In this document: in pieces, positions 34,666-43,775 of the stretch
Layout of the letters: each line of letters opens with the position of its first letter
How positions within the stretch are numbered: the first letter of the stretch is position 1
NCBI GenBank assembly: GCA_043764095.1
Contig: JAYUKX010000167.1
Coordinates: forward strand, 35,092-99,091
Length of the DNA stretch: 64,000 nt
DNA from: M3007 sp043764095
Lineage (GTDB): Bacteria; Bacteroidota; Bacteroidia; Chitinophagales; Saprospiraceae
Direction of reading: 5' to 3'
Made by a program: the position numbers and the translations under genes
The notes under the pieces: generated by a model
The model's input: only the letters and a program-made list of their open reading frames with translations
What the model was told of the DNA's origin: nothing
The model's database searches: none

Positions 34666-37651
34666 ACAGCAGCCATTTTACAACGCCTTTCTGCTGAAAA
34701 AAATCATCGCGCTTGAGCGGCGCTGGTCTCGACTGTGTTTGAGGGCAATCAATCGTATAGTTCAGCGTGCCGCCTTCGGCATCAATATGGATGCGGAATC
34801 CATCGGGGCATGCTTTGGCTATCTTATGCAGCCCTTTTTTGAAAATTACAAAGGCATCATAACGCTGTTTCATGTTTAAGGTAAGGTCGAGGATCATTTC
34901 ATCTACCCGCAACTCTATTTTGGATGGATGCCGGGCATTCAGTGACGCTGTTAGTTCCTTCATACGCTCCACCATCTTGTACATGCTGTCGTTTTCGGGG
35001 GTTATGCTCCACAACATATCTTCCATGGCATCTATCATTTGATGGCTTTTCCCATGTATTTGAGCGATAAATTCCTTCGCTTTCTGTGGGTCGGTTTCCG
35101 CCTTTATATTGGCCATTTCGCTCAATACATTGATATTTTGTAAGGCTGTATGGACTTCTTTGTGCAGATCATCGGATATGTCATTGCGGATCTGCTCAAC
35201 GGCACTTTCCCGTTTTTTTCGTTCGTGATCCAACCAAAACAAAAGCCCGCCTGCTGCCAATATCAAGAGGCTGTAAAACCACCATGCCTGATAAAAGGGC
35301 GGCAAAATTTGAAGTGTAAATTGATGCTGTTCTTCCGAAAAATTCATGTCGGCATCGGCAGTTCGGGTATAAAACCTATAGGTGCCTGGGGGCAGAAAGG
35401 CATAGTCGGCCTGCCCGTTGTTGTCCGCATTTACCCAGTTTTTATCAATCCCTTCCAATCGGTACTGAATGGTACAGCGCACATTAAAAACAAATGTGGC
35501 CAGGTCAATGGTGAGTGCATTTTGCTCATGTGTCAATACGGTCTTTGATGGTTGCGACAGCAGCACATTAAGCGGATAATTTTGGTTGTTTACCCTAGCA
35601 GCAGTGATACTTACGGGGGGCAATTGGGCACTGCTTTCAATTTTGGCTGGGTCAAAAGCGATAAAATGCTCGCTGACGCCAAATGCTAAACGTCCGTCAG
35701 GCATCAATAGGGAGGCGCTTAGTACAAAGGCGTCATTGAATATGCCATCCCTGCGGTCCATGGCCCACAGGCCTTTTTTATCGGGCTGAAAACGATACAG
35801 GGTGGTGGTGGTGCCCATCCAAACATGGCCGTGGTTGTCTTTTTCCAACGATGCGATGAAGCCCGATATATCTTCAGGGCCATAAAGCACGGTCGTTTTT
35901 TTCTCCTTGCGATTAAAGCACAATACATGTGAATTGGTTGTCAAAATCATCAGGCTGTCGTTGTATTCCAATAGGCCGCAGACTGCCGAGGTGGGCAAAT
36001 TTTCAAAACCCGACGCATTTTCCCTGAAATGATAGATGATTTTATCACTGGAGGCATCCAAAACATAGATGCCCGCCTGCTCGCAGCTTACCCAAACCCA
36101 GCCTTTGGAATCAACGATGATTTTATTGATGGGGCGATTTATTTTGGCATCCTTGATCGGGTAAAGGCCTTTTTCAAAATCGTATTTGCCTTTTTGGGCA
36201 TCCCATTTGATCAGGCCCAATCCTTGCGTGCCGAACCACATGTTGCCGTAGGCATCGGCTTCCACCTGGCGTACGGTACGGTTTTGGAAAATGGCAGGGT
36301 ACAAAAATTGCCCTGAACGCTTGACTTTGTTGAGTTTGAATATGCCCTTTTGGGTTGCAAACCAGGCGTGTACACTATCGCGATCATGGCACATGTCCCA
36401 AACGGAAATGCCATTGTCCTCGGGCAAACCCTTTATATGGATAGGGATATGCTTCAAATCAAGGTTAAACCTGTAAATCCCATTACCCCAAACCCCCACC
36501 AACATGCTGCTGTCGGTGTCCATAAAAAAAGATTGCGGGCTGCCGTTGGTGTTTCGATCACCACTCTTTCTGAACATATAGACATTGGAAAAAATATTTC
36601 GTTTTGGGTTGAATCTATACAAACCCGCTCCATCGGTACCTACCCATATATTGTGTTCCCTATCCTCAAAAAGAACAAGCGTAACTTCATAATTAATTTC
36701 CTCATAAGGTTTGGTGCCGGAATGTATGTGCTCAAAGCACTTTTTTGACTCGTCGTAATAAGCAAACACTCCCAAACCACTTATCCAAATGGTACCATCG
36801 CTTTGTTCAGCAAAATCGCGAATTTCGTGGTATGTTTTGAGCACGGGAAAAAAGCTAAAGTATTCCAGTGCAAATTCGCCGCTTTGCAAATCCAGACAAT
36901 AAATCCGAGGGGCGTCTTTGCTCCAGGCAGATAACCATAATCTGTTCTTTTGGTCAAAATGAAGGTTATTAATGTGGGGTATGTGGTTTAACTTTGCTAC
37001 AATCAATTCATTTTCAATATTGTTCTCAAACGTACTAACATTTTTGCTGTCCCGATTGTACACTATCAGTTGGTTATTGATAACCGCCCAGAATTTGTGC
37101 GTGTTGGGTATCACGCCGAACGAATGGATATCCCATCCGGGCTGGATTGGGAAATAATCATCTGCTGGTTTGAAAACATAGTCTTTTTCATCTAAAACCA
37201 GCAATTCGCGCCCGCCAACCCCAAGCAAAACCGCATCATCTATACCTTTAACTATTCCTTTTGGGGCGTTTTTCAAGGTGGAATCGCGGAGTTGGAGCCT
37301 GGCTTCCTTGAACACATGCTGTTCTGTATCAAATATGCCTACCTTATACTGGCCGCCTACGATCCAAAGGCGGTTTTTGTAGTCCAAAATAGTTTGATTG
37401 ATGGTGCGCATCGGAATAGATAGCGTGTCATCGGGCTTGGCCCGAAAGGATTTGAATCGGATGCCGTCAAAACTGATCAGGCCACCTAGGGAACCCATCC
37501 AGATATAGCCTTTTTTGTCCTGTATAATGCTGTTGATCTGATTGGACGGCAAACCCGTGCGCGATTCATAATGGGTAAATACAAATTGCTTTTGCCCATA
37601 CAGGTTCAAAAAACCATTTAACAACAGAAATGTCCCTAAAAACTTCAACAT
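34643..37651 (-). CDS. two-component propeller sensor with eroded kinase domain
   Basis: 1002 residues. Signal peptide (MLKFLGTFLLLNGFLNLYGQ), two-component propeller repeats (about 25-680; for example IIQDKKGYIWMGSLGGLISF and DREHNIWVGTDGAGLYRF), a Y_Y_Y beta-sandwich (about 690-780; QYRLEGIDKNWVNAD), one membrane helix (WWFYSLLILAAGGLLFWL), then a short cytoplasmic part. The latter keeps the HisKA_3-like LHKEVHTALQNINVLSEMA, but the ATPase domain is truncated: IFKKGLHKIAKACP replaces the EALNNxxKHS N-box and no GxG box follows. The start at 37651 follows a good -7 box and gives the signal peptide; the ATG at 37693 does not. Sugar or polymer sensing is usual for the propeller family; the ligand here is unknown. 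Confidence 0.85.
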   Translation of the reverse strand: MLKFLGTFLLLNGFLNLYGQKQFVFTHYESRTGLPSNQINSIIQDKKGYIWMGSLGGLISFDGIRFKSFRAKPDDTLSIPMRTINQTILDYKNRLWIVGGQYKVGIFDTEQHVFKEARLQLRDSTLKNAPKGIVKGIDDAVLLGVGGRELLVLDEKDYVFKPADDYFPIQPGWDIHSFGVIPNTHKFWAVINNQLIVYNRDSKNVSTFENNIENELIVAKLNHIPHINNLHFDQKNRLWLSAWSKDAPRIYCLDLQSGEFALEYFSFFPVLKTYHEIRDFAEQSDGTIWISGLGVFAYYDESKKCFEHIHSGTKPYEEINYEVTLVLFEDREHNIWVGTDGAGLYRFNPKRNIFSNVYMFRKSGDRNTNGSPQSFFMDTDSSMLVGVWGNGIYRFNLDLKHIPIHIKGLPEDNGISVWDMCHDRDSVHAWFATQKGIFKLNKVKRSGQFLYPAIFQNRTVRQVEADAYGNMWFGTQGLGLIKWDAQKGKYDFEKGLYPIKDAKINRPINKIIVDSKGWVWVSCEQAGIYVLDASSDKIIYHFRENASGFENLPTSAVCGLLEYNDSLMILTTNSHVLCFNRKEKKTTVLYGPEDISGFIASLEKDNHGHVWMGTTTTLYRFQPDKKGLWAMDRRDGIFNDAFVLSASLLMPDGRLAFGVSEHFIAFDPAKIESSAQLPPVSITAARVNNQNYPLNVLLSQPSKTVLTHEQNALTIDLATFVFNVRCTIQYRLEGIDKNWVNADNNGQADYAFLPPGTYRFYTRTADADMNFSEEQHQFTLQILPPFYQAWWFYSLLILAAGGLLFWLDHERKKRESAVEQIRNDISDDLHKEVHTALQNINVLSEMANIKAETDPQKAKEFIAQIHGKSHQMIDAMEDMLWSITPENDSMYKMVERMKELTASLNARHPSKIELRVDEMILDLTLNMKQRYDAFVIFKKGLHKIAKACPDGFRIHIDAEGGTLNYTIDCPQTQSRPAPLKRDDFFQQKGVVKWLLFTSPSRS

Positions 37652-37670
37652 AATAATGAATTTGTCCCTG

Positions 37671-37678
37671 CAAAAATA
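37671..37678 (-). promoter_or_regulatory. -7 box of the propeller sensor
   Basis: TATTTTTG on the minus strand, 20 bases before ATG 37651. Confidence 0.5.
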
Positions 37679-37805
37679 CGTTAACGCCCCCATTTCACAC
37701 TAAAGTATATCTGAAAATACAACAGTTCATCCACATATTTTGCCAGCCCATAACAGTACGCATTAATTCCAACCCGGCAATCCATGAATTTTGCAGCACG
37801 ATTTT

Positions 37806-37964
37806 AAGTACTTGGACATAATTAATTGCAGAAATGAGCGCAGGTGTTTTTTGGCTAGACGAGCCATTTTTAAGGCAGATAGCGGTACTATCTAACGAAA
37901 AAAGGGGGAAGTATAGGCGCAAAAGACCAAGTTCAAAATGATAATTAATTGTGTCCAAGTACTT
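37806..37964. repeat. repeat family G, copy 2 (159-bp MITE-like)
   Basis: AAGTACTTGGACATAATTAA (start 37806, 22 bp in all) and its inverse (37943-37964) differ at one position. The ends match those at 21397 and 21656. The interior codes for nothing credible. It accounts for most of the gap before the Kazal gene. Confidence 0.75.
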
Positions 37965-38011
37965 AAACAAAGTTCATCACACAAATTAAATAATTGAATA
38001 TACAAAAGCGT

Positions 38012-38257
38012 ATGCACCCTATATGGGTATTGTTTTCTGTAAGCCTATCTTTCGGATTTATTTCCGCCTGTCAAACCCGTAAGTTCTATAAAGAAAAAAC
38101 TGACCCCGCCTGTTCTTGTATCACAGAATATGACCCAGTATGCGGATGTAACCATAAAACTTACGAAAACTCCTGTATGGCCGAGTGTACGGGCATAAAA
38201 ACCTAGACAAAGGGGGTTTGTACGGATCAAAACAAGAAAAAAAAACATCAACATTAA
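38012..38257 (+). pseudogene. Kazal-type inhibitor lipoprotein interrupted by a stop
   Basis: A lipoprotein signal (MHPIWVLFSVSLSFGFISAC) followed by a Kazal fold: CSCITEYDPVCGCNHKTYENSC then MAECTGIKT. A TAG at 38204-38206 ends the frame; reading on in the same frame gives TKGVCTDQNKKKK before a TAA at 38255. The last Cys of the Kazal domain is in this tail, and a Trp commonly sits where the TAG is, so TGG to TAG is the likely change. The truncated 64-residue product would lack one disulfide. Family members inhibit serine proteases. Confidence 0.75.
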
Positions 38258-38410
38258 GATGATGAACAAACGAATAAAGTAGAACTTTATGACGGGCATT
38301 TATATGAATCTTTAGGTATCGCGCCCGATATTTACGTGCGGAATTCGGTATCGGAAATGGCACAAGGCATTGATCGGGTCTTACAGGTCGCCATAGACGA
38401 ACTCCGATAA
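38258..38410 (+). pseudogene. C-terminal fragment of an S41 peptidase-like gene
   Basis: In-frame residues KVELYDGHLYESLGIAPD, then IYVRNSVSEMAQGIDRVL and AIDELR to a TAA. The pattern G(I/V)-x-PD-(I/V) followed by a D-x-x-L-x-x-A-(I/L) helix is the usual end of C-terminal processing peptidases and their relatives. No start or catalytic domain exists upstream. Confidence 0.6.
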
Positions 38411-38458
38411 GAGAAAACGATACTGTTTCGATTTACCCAGTCATTTTTTGCCGGGTAA

Positions 38459-38710
38459 GGATCGCTATTTGAAAACGCGGTCAAACACAATGTTGCATCG
38501 TAGGACAGTCTCTTGGTAGTCAAAATATTTACCGAGGAAACAACTTTGGTCGTGGCCAGCAATATCCGTAAAAGGGTCATCGCTATGCCCTCCAACAGAA
38601 TGGGCCTATCCAATATGCTGCTTAAATATGAACTGCTGGGTGTCAATAGGGTAAAGGTTTTTAATGACGGCCGTGCTTGCAGGATTGTGTTGCCATTATT
38701 GCCTGAATAA
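38459..38710 (+). pseudogene. C-terminal fragment of a LytS-like kinase
   Basis: SLFENAVKHNVAS, an in-frame TAG, then DSLLVVKIFTEETTLVV, NRMGLSNMLLKYELLG and CRIVLPLLPE to the stop. The N-box and G-box identify it as the ATPase end of the same kinase family as the genes at 29716 and 32847. Everything upstream of the N-box is gone. Confidence 0.8.
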
Positions 38711-38854
38711 AGGGAGCAATTCATTCCATTAAATATCCAACTCATTACACTTTCCATTGTATATGGCCGCCGAGGCCCGGAAATTTGTGCCATTGTTAAA
38801 TAGATGGGATTGGGTATGCCGCCAAGGAACCTAATACTTTAAAAAAAAATTATC

Positions 38855-39865
38855 ATGGTTTTTTACAGATTTCCACGGAGAAAAAATGGGTTTTCTCTGT
38901 ATTTTATGGCAGGTTTATTCATGCTTTTGCTGATGGTATCCGCTTGCGATCAATGTAAGGATGAAATTGATGGGCCGCCACCGCCGCCACCGCTCCAATT
39001 GGACTATATGGAAGTCGAGGAACGACAAGGTGAAGGTCTATTGTATCTCTATGGCAATTTTGGGGATAGTACTGCTCAAGCCACAGTATGGATTAACGAC
39101 TTAGCAATCACAGGTGAACTGGTAGTCGAAAGTATCGTTTATTGGCAACCGAACCTTATCAAGTGCATAATACCGCCTGCGGGTATCAAAGACGGTGCCG
39201 GCAAGGTCTATGTTGCGAACAAAGGATCCAAGTCCAATGTGCGCACCCTCAACCAATGGAAGGGCCAGATTGTGTTCCATCGACCCGATCAAGGCACCAT
39301 TGAGCGGTCTATATGGATGGATGTGTATTTGCGCGCCGATGCCGATCCGCATAAAAATATACCCTACTTGTTTACCCCCCAAAGCGGGTTTGCCTCCTCT
39401 TCAAAATTAAGGTATTCCATTGGTGGGCAGGGTAGTTCTTCTTATTCCAGCAGTTGTCAGGTTACGATGACCGCCAGTTTGACTTCAGATATCGGCGTCA
39501 TCCTTCCTTCGTTTCCTTTTACTGACAGGGCATCAGAAGACGTTTATTTTCAATCCGTATTAGCATTTACCAATAGACGTTTTGGGGTGACATACATAGA
39601 TGTTTTCAAAAAAGATGTCAGTACATTAGATATGGTTGTCGAAACCTGCGGTGCTACAAGTGGTTATTCCTTGCCACATAATTTGTATGGTTTGCCTTAC
39701 GAACTGCAACAATTCAACCTTGAGTTTGAACCTAATAGCAAAGTGATCAAAGCCGGACAAATCGTGCAAAAAGTTAGCACCGAAGTGGGGCTTCAATGGG
39801 ATAACGGCAATGTGCCAACTTATGATTGTTTTGTTTCCTGGAATCGAATGGAGCCTGAATATTAG
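38855..39865 (+). CDS. lipoprotein with IPT/TIG-like region, unknown function
   Basis: 336 residues. The N-terminal basic stretch (FYRFPRRKNG) precedes a hydrophobic segment and lipobox MVSAC, then a six-proline run. The region about 48-125 (LDYMEVEERQGEGLLYLYGNFG, VWINDLAI, IKCIIPPAG) matches the IPT/TIG strand order. The rest is unrecognised beta-rich sequence. Probably exposed at the surface. The start could also be the internal Met18 (38906). Confidence 0.65.
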   Translation: MVFYRFPRRKNGFSLYFMAGLFMLLLMVSACDQCKDEIDGPPPPPPLQLDYMEVEERQGEGLLYLYGNFGDSTAQATVWINDLAITGELVVESIVYWQPNLIKCIIPPAGIKDGAGKVYVANKGSKSNVRTLNQWKGQIVFHRPDQGTIERSIWMDVYLRADADPHKNIPYLFTPQSGFASSSKLRYSIGGQGSSSYSSSCQVTMTASLTSDIGVILPSFPFTDRASEDVYFQSVLAFTNRRFGVTYIDVFKKDVSTLDMVVETCGATSGYSLPHNLYGLPYELQQFNLEFEPNSKVIKAGQIVQKVSTEVGLQWDNGNVPTYDCFVSWNRMEPEY

Positions 39866-39961
39866 ACTTGTTGCGATAGGGAGCGTTGAAAAAAAGATTG
39901 CTTGGACATGATGAGATTTTCCGCCGCGCCAGGTCTTTCCTTTTTTTCGCTTGATGTCCCA

Positions 39962-40013
39962 CCGCCGTGCTTTGGTCTTCCCGGACTTATTCGGGAAGAT
40001 TAAAGCATGGCGG
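39962..40013. repeat. long imperfect hairpin (22-bp arms)
   Basis: CCGCCGTGCTTTGGTCTTCCCG pattern at 39962-39983 pairs with 39992-40013, with three mismatches and an 8-base loop. Outer sequence (about 39905-40030) pairs weakly too. It could end the lipoprotein transcript 97 bases downstream of its stop. A minus-strand open frame across it reads like translated repeat. Confidence 0.55.
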
Positions 40014-40073
40014 AGAAACTGGCGCATCATCCTTAATCTGGATGCACATCTTTTGCCCTCATATTTCCCCTTT

Positions 40074-40157
40074 TTACGCTTAAATAGGTAGGCTATTCGC
40101 GCAAAAAGCAGAAAATATAAAGCCTGAATTTATACCTTTAGTACAACACCGTTCCTA
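40074..40157 (-). repeat. repeat family E, copy 2, 4 bases after the fkbM stop
   Basis: Read on the minus strand: TAGGAACGGTGTTGTACTAA, then AGGTATAAATTCAGGCTT and GCGCGAATAGCCTACCTATT. The last block is identical to the copy at the right window edge. The orientation is the same relative to the adjacent gene as for copies 1 and 4. Confidence 0.75.
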
Positions 40158-40161
40158 TGGT

Positions 40162-40881
40162 TTAAGTATGCGCGATAAAATAATAATTGGATTTTGTACG
40201 AAACTGCCTTGATAACTCCGCTTTGTCCATTGGAGGCAAACCCTTTAACCAATGTGACATGAGAGATATAGACATACCACACGACTCAAAAAGTTCAAAA
40301 ATACGTTCTGGAGTCGCCTCATAAAATTCCGATGCCCCCAATCCATGCTCAAAAATAACAACTGGGTGGTATTTTTTTAGCGTTTCTACTGCTCCTTCCA
40401 GTACAAATAGTTCCGCTCCTTCAACGTCTATTTTTATCAAATCGGGACGGTAATTGGCGGGTAAAAAATCGTCCAGTTTTTGTGTCTTTACCGTAATTGT
40501 CGTATCCTGCTCACCGCTACGGTCGTATGCGCGCTTGCGCAAGCCGCTATAGGAGGGGTTAGATACCACGTAATTAAAAGTAGCCGTACCATTTTCCTTG
40601 CTCAGGGCGATATCAGCCATGGTGCAATTCTTTTGGTTGTTATATTTCTGAACTAGACCTTGGAACAAATTGGGGATAGGTTCAAAACCATAGTGTTGCC
40701 CCTGCGGCGCAAATTTCAATACAATATCCAGCACCTCGCCTTTGTGGCATCCTACATCAATAAAATTGGTGGTGGAATGGCAAACCTTTGCGATGATTTT
40801 TTGGGTTTGCTGGTCGTATTGTTGGTTACGGGTAAACGCAATTGGGATGCTTTTGACCCATTTTTTGATAAGTTCCTTCAT
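40162..40881 (-). CDS. FkbM-family methyltransferase
   Basis: 239-residue SAM-dependent methyltransferase. SAM motif I is NFIDVGCHKGEVLDIVL (near 36-52), the acidic post-I residue is in HYGFEPIPNLF, and the FkbM signature is DLIKIDVEGAELFVLEGA (near 147-164). The family O-methylates sugars or other small molecules; the substrate is unknown. Last gene of a run with tex and a TPR protein (gap of four bases), although nothing links the functions. Confidence 0.9.
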   Translation of the reverse strand: MKELIKKWVKSIPIAFTRNQQYDQQTQKIIAKVCHSTTNFIDVGCHKGEVLDIVLKFAPQGQHYGFEPIPNLFQGLVQKYNNQKNCTMADIALSKENGTATFNYVVSNPSYSGLRKRAYDRSGEQDTTITVKTQKLDDFLPANYRPDLIKIDVEGAELFVLEGAVETLKKYHPVVIFEHGLGASEFYEATPERIFELFESCGMSISLMSHWLKGLPPMDKAELSRQFRTKSNYYFIAHT

Positions 40882-40885
40882 GAAA

Positions 40886-41536
40886 TCACGTTAGTACAGT
40901 CCATTTACGGACTGTCTTTTTACACCATAAATAATGGTCTAATTCGCCGTAAAGGTAGATGAATCCACCCAAAACAAAGAGTACGATGGTAATTATGGTC
41001 GAAATGTTCATCCAATCGGGATAAAACGGCTGAATAACTAATCCGCCAGTACCCGCAGAAACAGCAGAGAGCAAAAAGCATAAAAGCCCCCAAGCACGGA
41101 ATTTTAACCTTTTTGGAGGTGTTTCCTGGCGCAAACAACTGTATAATAAAATACTCGTTTGCGGGTTATTGGGTGCAATTTTTGCTACGGATTTGAATAC
41201 CCGAAGCGCATTTTCATGATCGTTTAAATTGTAGTAAGTAACGCCCTTACGAAACAATAATTTAGCAAAAATATCTTCGCCTCCAAAATAAGTCATGCTT
41301 TCACGCATCACCAATTCAATCAAATGGTCACACATTACAATGTGTCGACCATATTCGTCTGCTTCAAACAGGGCATCGGTATAGCCCAGCGTGCAATCCA
41401 AGTATTCATTCAAATCCAAGGTATTCAATGCTTCTTCATATTGCTCGTAATACCGGATCACGCTATATGGATCTTTGGGATCGATAGCTTTGAAATCGCG
41501 GTAAAGCCGGAGGCGATATGTGGGAGAAACGTACAT
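40886..41536 (-). CDS. TPR protein with C-terminal membrane helices
   Basis: 216 residues. A helical TPR-like part (about 28-135; ALFEADEYGRHIVMCDHLIE and FRKGVTYYNLNDHENALRVF) is followed by two membrane helices (about 148-170 and 177-198) and a short charged tail. No signal peptide, so the TPR part should face the cytoplasm. It lies three bases after tex and four bases before fkbM in the same direction. Function unknown. Confidence 0.75.
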   Translation of the reverse strand: MYVSPTYRLRLYRDFKAIDPKDPYSVIRYYEQYEEALNTLDLNEYLDCTLGYTDALFEADEYGRHIVMCDHLIELVMRESMTYFGGEDIFAKLLFRKGVTYYNLNDHENALRVFKSVAKIAPNNPQTSILLYSCLRQETPPKRLKFRAWGLLCFLLSAVSAGTGGLVIQPFYPDWMNISTIITIVLFVLGGFIYLYGELDHYLWCKKTVRKWTVLT

Positions 41537-41539
41537 AAT

Positions 41540-43654
41540 CTAAATACCTTTCATGCTGAGTGCTACTCGTTTGCGTTGGTAGTCAATTTCCAATACCCTA
41601 ACAGTAACTTGTTGGTTCAAAGTAACTACTTCGGATGGCGTTCTGACAAATTTATCTGCCATTTGGGAAAGATGTACCAAACCAGAATCTTTTATGCCAA
41701 TATCTATAAACGCGCCAAACGCCGTAATGTTGGTAACAATGCCGGGTAAAATCATACCAATGGATAAATCATCCAAAGAACGGACATTAGCAAACTCAAA
41801 TGCTTTAGCAGAACCACGTGGATCGAGACCCGGTTTTTCCAATTCTTTCAAAATATCTTGCAACGTGGGTAAACCAATATCTGCTTTGACATACTTTTTT
41901 AGGTCAATTTTTTGGCGGAGTTCGCGATCTGCGATCAAATCCGGTACAGTACATTGGATATCTTTGGCCATCTGTGTCACCACATCATAACGTTCGGGGT
42001 GAACCGCTGTGTTATCGAGTGGATTTTCGGCCTCGCGGATACGCAAGAAACCAGCGCATTGTTCGTAAGCCTTATCGCCCAAACGGGCTACTTTTTTCAA
42101 ATCGCTCCTGCGGCGGAAAGCGCCATTTTCGGCGCGGTAATTCACGATATTTTGCGCCAAAACGGGACCAAGACCAGAAATATAGGTCAATAAATGTTTA
42201 CTTGCAGTATTGATATTAATACCTACAGCATTCACACAGCTTTGCACGGTTCGGTCGAGGCTGTCTTTGAGTTGCGTTTGGTTTACATCGTGTTGGTATT
42301 GGCCAACACCTATACTTTTAGGATCAATTTTGACCAATTCCGCCAAAGGATCCATCAACCTTCGTCCAATACTAACCGCTCCCCGAACGGTAATATCTTC
42401 GTTCGGAAATTCTTCTCGTGCCACATCGGAAGCGGAATAAATAGATGCACCAGCCTCGCTGACCTGAAATAGTTCCACAGCACGGCCAAAATTTGATTTT
42501 TGGATGAAGTCCATTGTTTCACGGCCAGCCGTACCATTTCCGACCGAAATAGCATCTATTTGGTAACGTTCGACAAGGTTTTCAATTTCTGCCCGTGCTT
42601 CAAATACTTTATTTTGTGGTTCGTGGGGATAAATCGCCGTATTTTTGACTAAGTTTCCATTGGCATCCAATACGACTACTTTGCACCCAGTTCTGAATCC
42701 TGGATCGATGCCTAATACACGTTTTTCGCCCAATGGCGCGGAAAGCAATAATTGACGTAGGTTATCCGCAAACACTAGAATAGCCTCTAAATCGGCTTTT
42801 TCTTTGGATAAATTGCGAAATTCTGTTTCAATACCGGGTTGTAGCAGGCGTTTATAACTGTCTTTCACCGACATGCGTACCTGCTGCGTACTATCCCCCG
42901 ATCCTGTGAGGAAAATATTTTCTAAATCATGGATGGCTTGCTCTTCCTCAGGCGCTATCCCCACGCGTAAAAAGCCTTCTTCTTCGGCGCGGCGCATGGC
43001 CAATAAGCGGTGGCTGGGGCAGTTTTTAAGCGGTTCATTCCAGTCAAAATAGTCGCGATATTTAGCGGCTTCTGCTTCTTTGCCTTTTACAAGTTTGGAA
43101 CTGATTACAGCACCTTTGGTAAAATGTCGGCGTACTTTATCGCGTGCTTTGAGGTCTTCGCTGACCCATTCAGCCATGATATCGCGTGCGCCTTGAAGGG
43201 CATCATCTACGGAACTTACTTGGTCGGTGAGATAAGAAGCGGCAATCCTTACCACATCTCGGTCGCGTTGTGCAAAAATCCGTTTAGCGAGTGGCTCCAA
43301 TCCTTTTTCAATGGCTACCGAAGCCCGTGTTTTGCGTTTTTGGCGATAAGGGAGGTACAAATCCTCCAATTCAGTCATCGTGCTAGCGTTTTCTATTGCT
43401 TTTCGAAGTTCAGGGGTAAGTTTACCCTGCTCTTCGATACTGCCTAAAATCGCTTCACGGCGCTTGTCGAGTTCTTTGAGTTTTTTGAGCCAGTCTTGGA
43501 TATTGGCAATTTCCACCTCATCCAGAGAGCCAGTAGCTTCTTTTCGGTAACGAGCGATAAAAGGCACGGTTGCACCATCTTCTAGCAAGTCGATTACCGA
43601 TTGGATGCGTTTGGAGGAAATATTTAATAAAGGAGCAATGCGGTCTGCGTACAT
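41540..43654 (-). CDS. tex: Tex-family RNA-binding transcription accessory protein
   Basis: 704 residues, a little shorter than the Escherichia coli relative. The Tex N-terminal helical domain includes LLEDGATVPFIARYRKEATGSLDE; the YqgF-like RNase H fold has GIDPGFRTGCKVVVLD (near 317); tandem helix-hairpin-helix motifs include SGLGPVLAQNIVNYRAENGAF (near 489) and the S1 domain (about 630-704) starts GMILPGIVTNITAFGAFIDIG. Binds nucleic acid and is thought to help transcription-linked stress responses. First gene of the unit with the TPR and FkbM genes. Confidence 0.96.
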   Translation of the reverse strand: MYADRIAPLLNISSKRIQSVIDLLEDGATVPFIARYRKEATGSLDEVEIANIQDWLKKLKELDKRREAILGSIEEQGKLTPELRKAIENASTMTELEDLYLPYRQKRKTRASVAIEKGLEPLAKRIFAQRDRDVVRIAASYLTDQVSSVDDALQGARDIMAEWVSEDLKARDKVRRHFTKGAVISSKLVKGKEAEAAKYRDYFDWNEPLKNCPSHRLLAMRRAEEEGFLRVGIAPEEEQAIHDLENIFLTGSGDSTQQVRMSVKDSYKRLLQPGIETEFRNLSKEKADLEAILVFADNLRQLLLSAPLGEKRVLGIDPGFRTGCKVVVLDANGNLVKNTAIYPHEPQNKVFEARAEIENLVERYQIDAISVGNGTAGRETMDFIQKSNFGRAVELFQVSEAGASIYSASDVAREEFPNEDITVRGAVSIGRRLMDPLAELVKIDPKSIGVGQYQHDVNQTQLKDSLDRTVQSCVNAVGININTASKHLLTYISGLGPVLAQNIVNYRAENGAFRRRSDLKKVARLGDKAYEQCAGFLRIREAENPLDNTAVHPERYDVVTQMAKDIQCTVPDLIADRELRQKIDLKKYVKADIGLPTLQDILKELEKPGLDPRGSAKAFEFANVRSLDDLSIGMILPGIVTNITAFGAFIDIGIKDSGLVHLSQMADKFVRTPSEVVTLNQQVTVRVLEIDYQRKRVALSMKGI

Positions 43655-43691
43655 AAAGTATATTCGATTTATTTGAGTAAGGAACGGGGGG

Positions 43692-43699
43692 CAAAGGTA
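43692..43699 (-). promoter_or_regulatory. -7 box of tex
   Basis: TACCTTTG on the minus strand, 37 bases before ATG 43654. No -33 TTG at the usual spacing. Confidence 0.5.
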
Positions 43700-43775
43700 A
43701 GGCTGCCTTTACTCTTTTTAGTAAGGAATGGCAATAAATTGTTTCTAAATACTTAACTTATTGTTTTATCATTCT

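Noticed and set aside
37695..37970. 91-residue minus-strand frame before the Kazal gene
   Set aside because: It lies almost wholly inside the family G mobile element.
39626..40030. 134-residue minus-strand frame over the lipoprotein end and hairpin
   Set aside because: It is antisense to a credible gene and its N-terminus is translated hairpin repeat.
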